A DNA stretch of 64,000 nucleotides from Pseudomonas brenneri (GTDB lineage Bacteria; Pseudomonadota; Gammaproteobacteria; Pseudomonadales; Pseudomonadaceae), in contig NZ_VFIL01000010.1 in assembly GCF_007858285.1 (NCBI RefSeq), forward strand, positions 1 to 64,000, read 5' to 3'. The notes under the pieces were generated by a model that saw only the letters and a list, made by a program, of their open reading frames with translations, was not told the origin of the DNA and did no database searches. How positions within the stretch are numbered: the stretch's first letter is position 1; each line of letters opens with the position of its first letter. Positions 63,783 through 64,000 of the stretch are shown here, one piece after another. Made by a program: the position numbers and the translations under genes.

Positions 63783-64000
63783 CTACGGCTGAATCGATAA
63801 TGATGCGGTCATTTGCGCGTGACACTCCACCAGAATTTCATCGGCCAGCGCCGAGTCGTCAGGGCAGGCGCGCGATAGCATGATCGCGCCGACCGCGCGC
63901 GCCAGTAGGTCGATCATTTTCACCCTCGCCTCACCCGGCGCAGTATCCGGCCCGGTCGGGTATTTTTCGCCGAGTGTTTGCAACGTGCGCTCGATGCCTT
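63783..64000 (-). CDS. TetR-family regulator, C-terminal part (cut by window edge)
   Basis: The frame is open to the window end. RVKMIDLLARAVGAIMLSRACPDD and DEILVECHAQMTASL are typical of the TetR C-terminal domain. The DNA-binding half lies beyond 64000. Confidence 0.7.
   Translation of the reverse strand, partial: GIERTLQTLGEKYPTGPDTAPGEARVKMIDLLARAVGAIMLSRACPDDSALADEILVECHAQMTASLSIQP

Overview
The window is chromosomal DNA from a fluorescent pseudomonad, most likely the Pseudomonas fluorescens group. The evidence is the gene order leuC-leuD-leuB-asd-fimV-truA-trpF-accD-folC-SPOR-cvpA-purF-metZ, which matches the Pseudomonas core chromosome. High GC with G/C-ending codons and REP-like palindromes in many gene gaps also fit. 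No rRNA operon, replication origin or CRISPR array was seen.

Layout. (1) 1-2.4 kb is the decayed end of an integrated element. It holds the 3' end of an IS3-family transposase, a fimbrial tip adhesin gene starting 13 bases past the IS end, fragments of phage lysis genes, and a tyrosine-integrase fragment at the 3' end of a tRNA-Val(GAC) gene. (2) 2.5-4.4 kb has a gamma-glutamylputrescine oxidase gene and a tRNA-Val(TAC)-Asp-Asp unit. (3) 4.5-23 kb is a long, nearly all minus-strand block of housekeeping genes: leucine synthesis, aspartate-semialdehyde dehydrogenase, the polar hub FimV, TruA, TrpF, the fatty-acid/folate/purine/methionine cluster, and an SDR. A divergent LysR gene starts at 23.1 kb. 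(4) 24.1-27.4 kb encodes a large multi-PAS GGDEF-EAL protein. (5) 27.4-31.1 kb is a visibly AT-rich island of three minus-strand genes of no recognised family, preceded by a good match to a HrpL-type hrp box. Two of them encode domains with a cysteine-protease-like Cys...His pattern. This looks like a candidate type III effector locus and is the most interesting part of the window. (6) 31.5-49 kb is core and near-core: a small heat-shock protein with a sigma-32-like promoter and ROSE-type thermometer, DusC, a thioesterase, a hydrolase with a TetR gene, a duplicated tRNA Ala-Glu unit beside gltX, an EmrAB-type pump, UvrB, an aromatic aminotransferase, an aldehyde dehydrogenase, a diguanylate cyclase and ChrA. 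(7) 49-64 kb is accessory: DJ-1/PfpI, ASCH, two DUF1254 proteins, a PACE-type efflux gene, a TSUP exporter with a clavaminate-synthase-like oxygenase, an aminoglycoside phosphotransferase-like gene, an internally deleted IS1182-type transposase lying with fosA between 20-bp inverted repeats, an AT-rich pentapeptide-repeat/potassium-channel fusion, and a partial TetR gene.

The core block links amino-acid, nucleotide, lipid and cell-envelope synthesis in tightly spaced, sometimes overlapping genes (4-base overlaps at accD/folC and metZ/SDR). The accessory parts carry the usual kit of a plant- or soil-associated strain: adhesin, possible type III effectors, drug, metal and fosfomycin resistance, and c-di-GMP enzymes.
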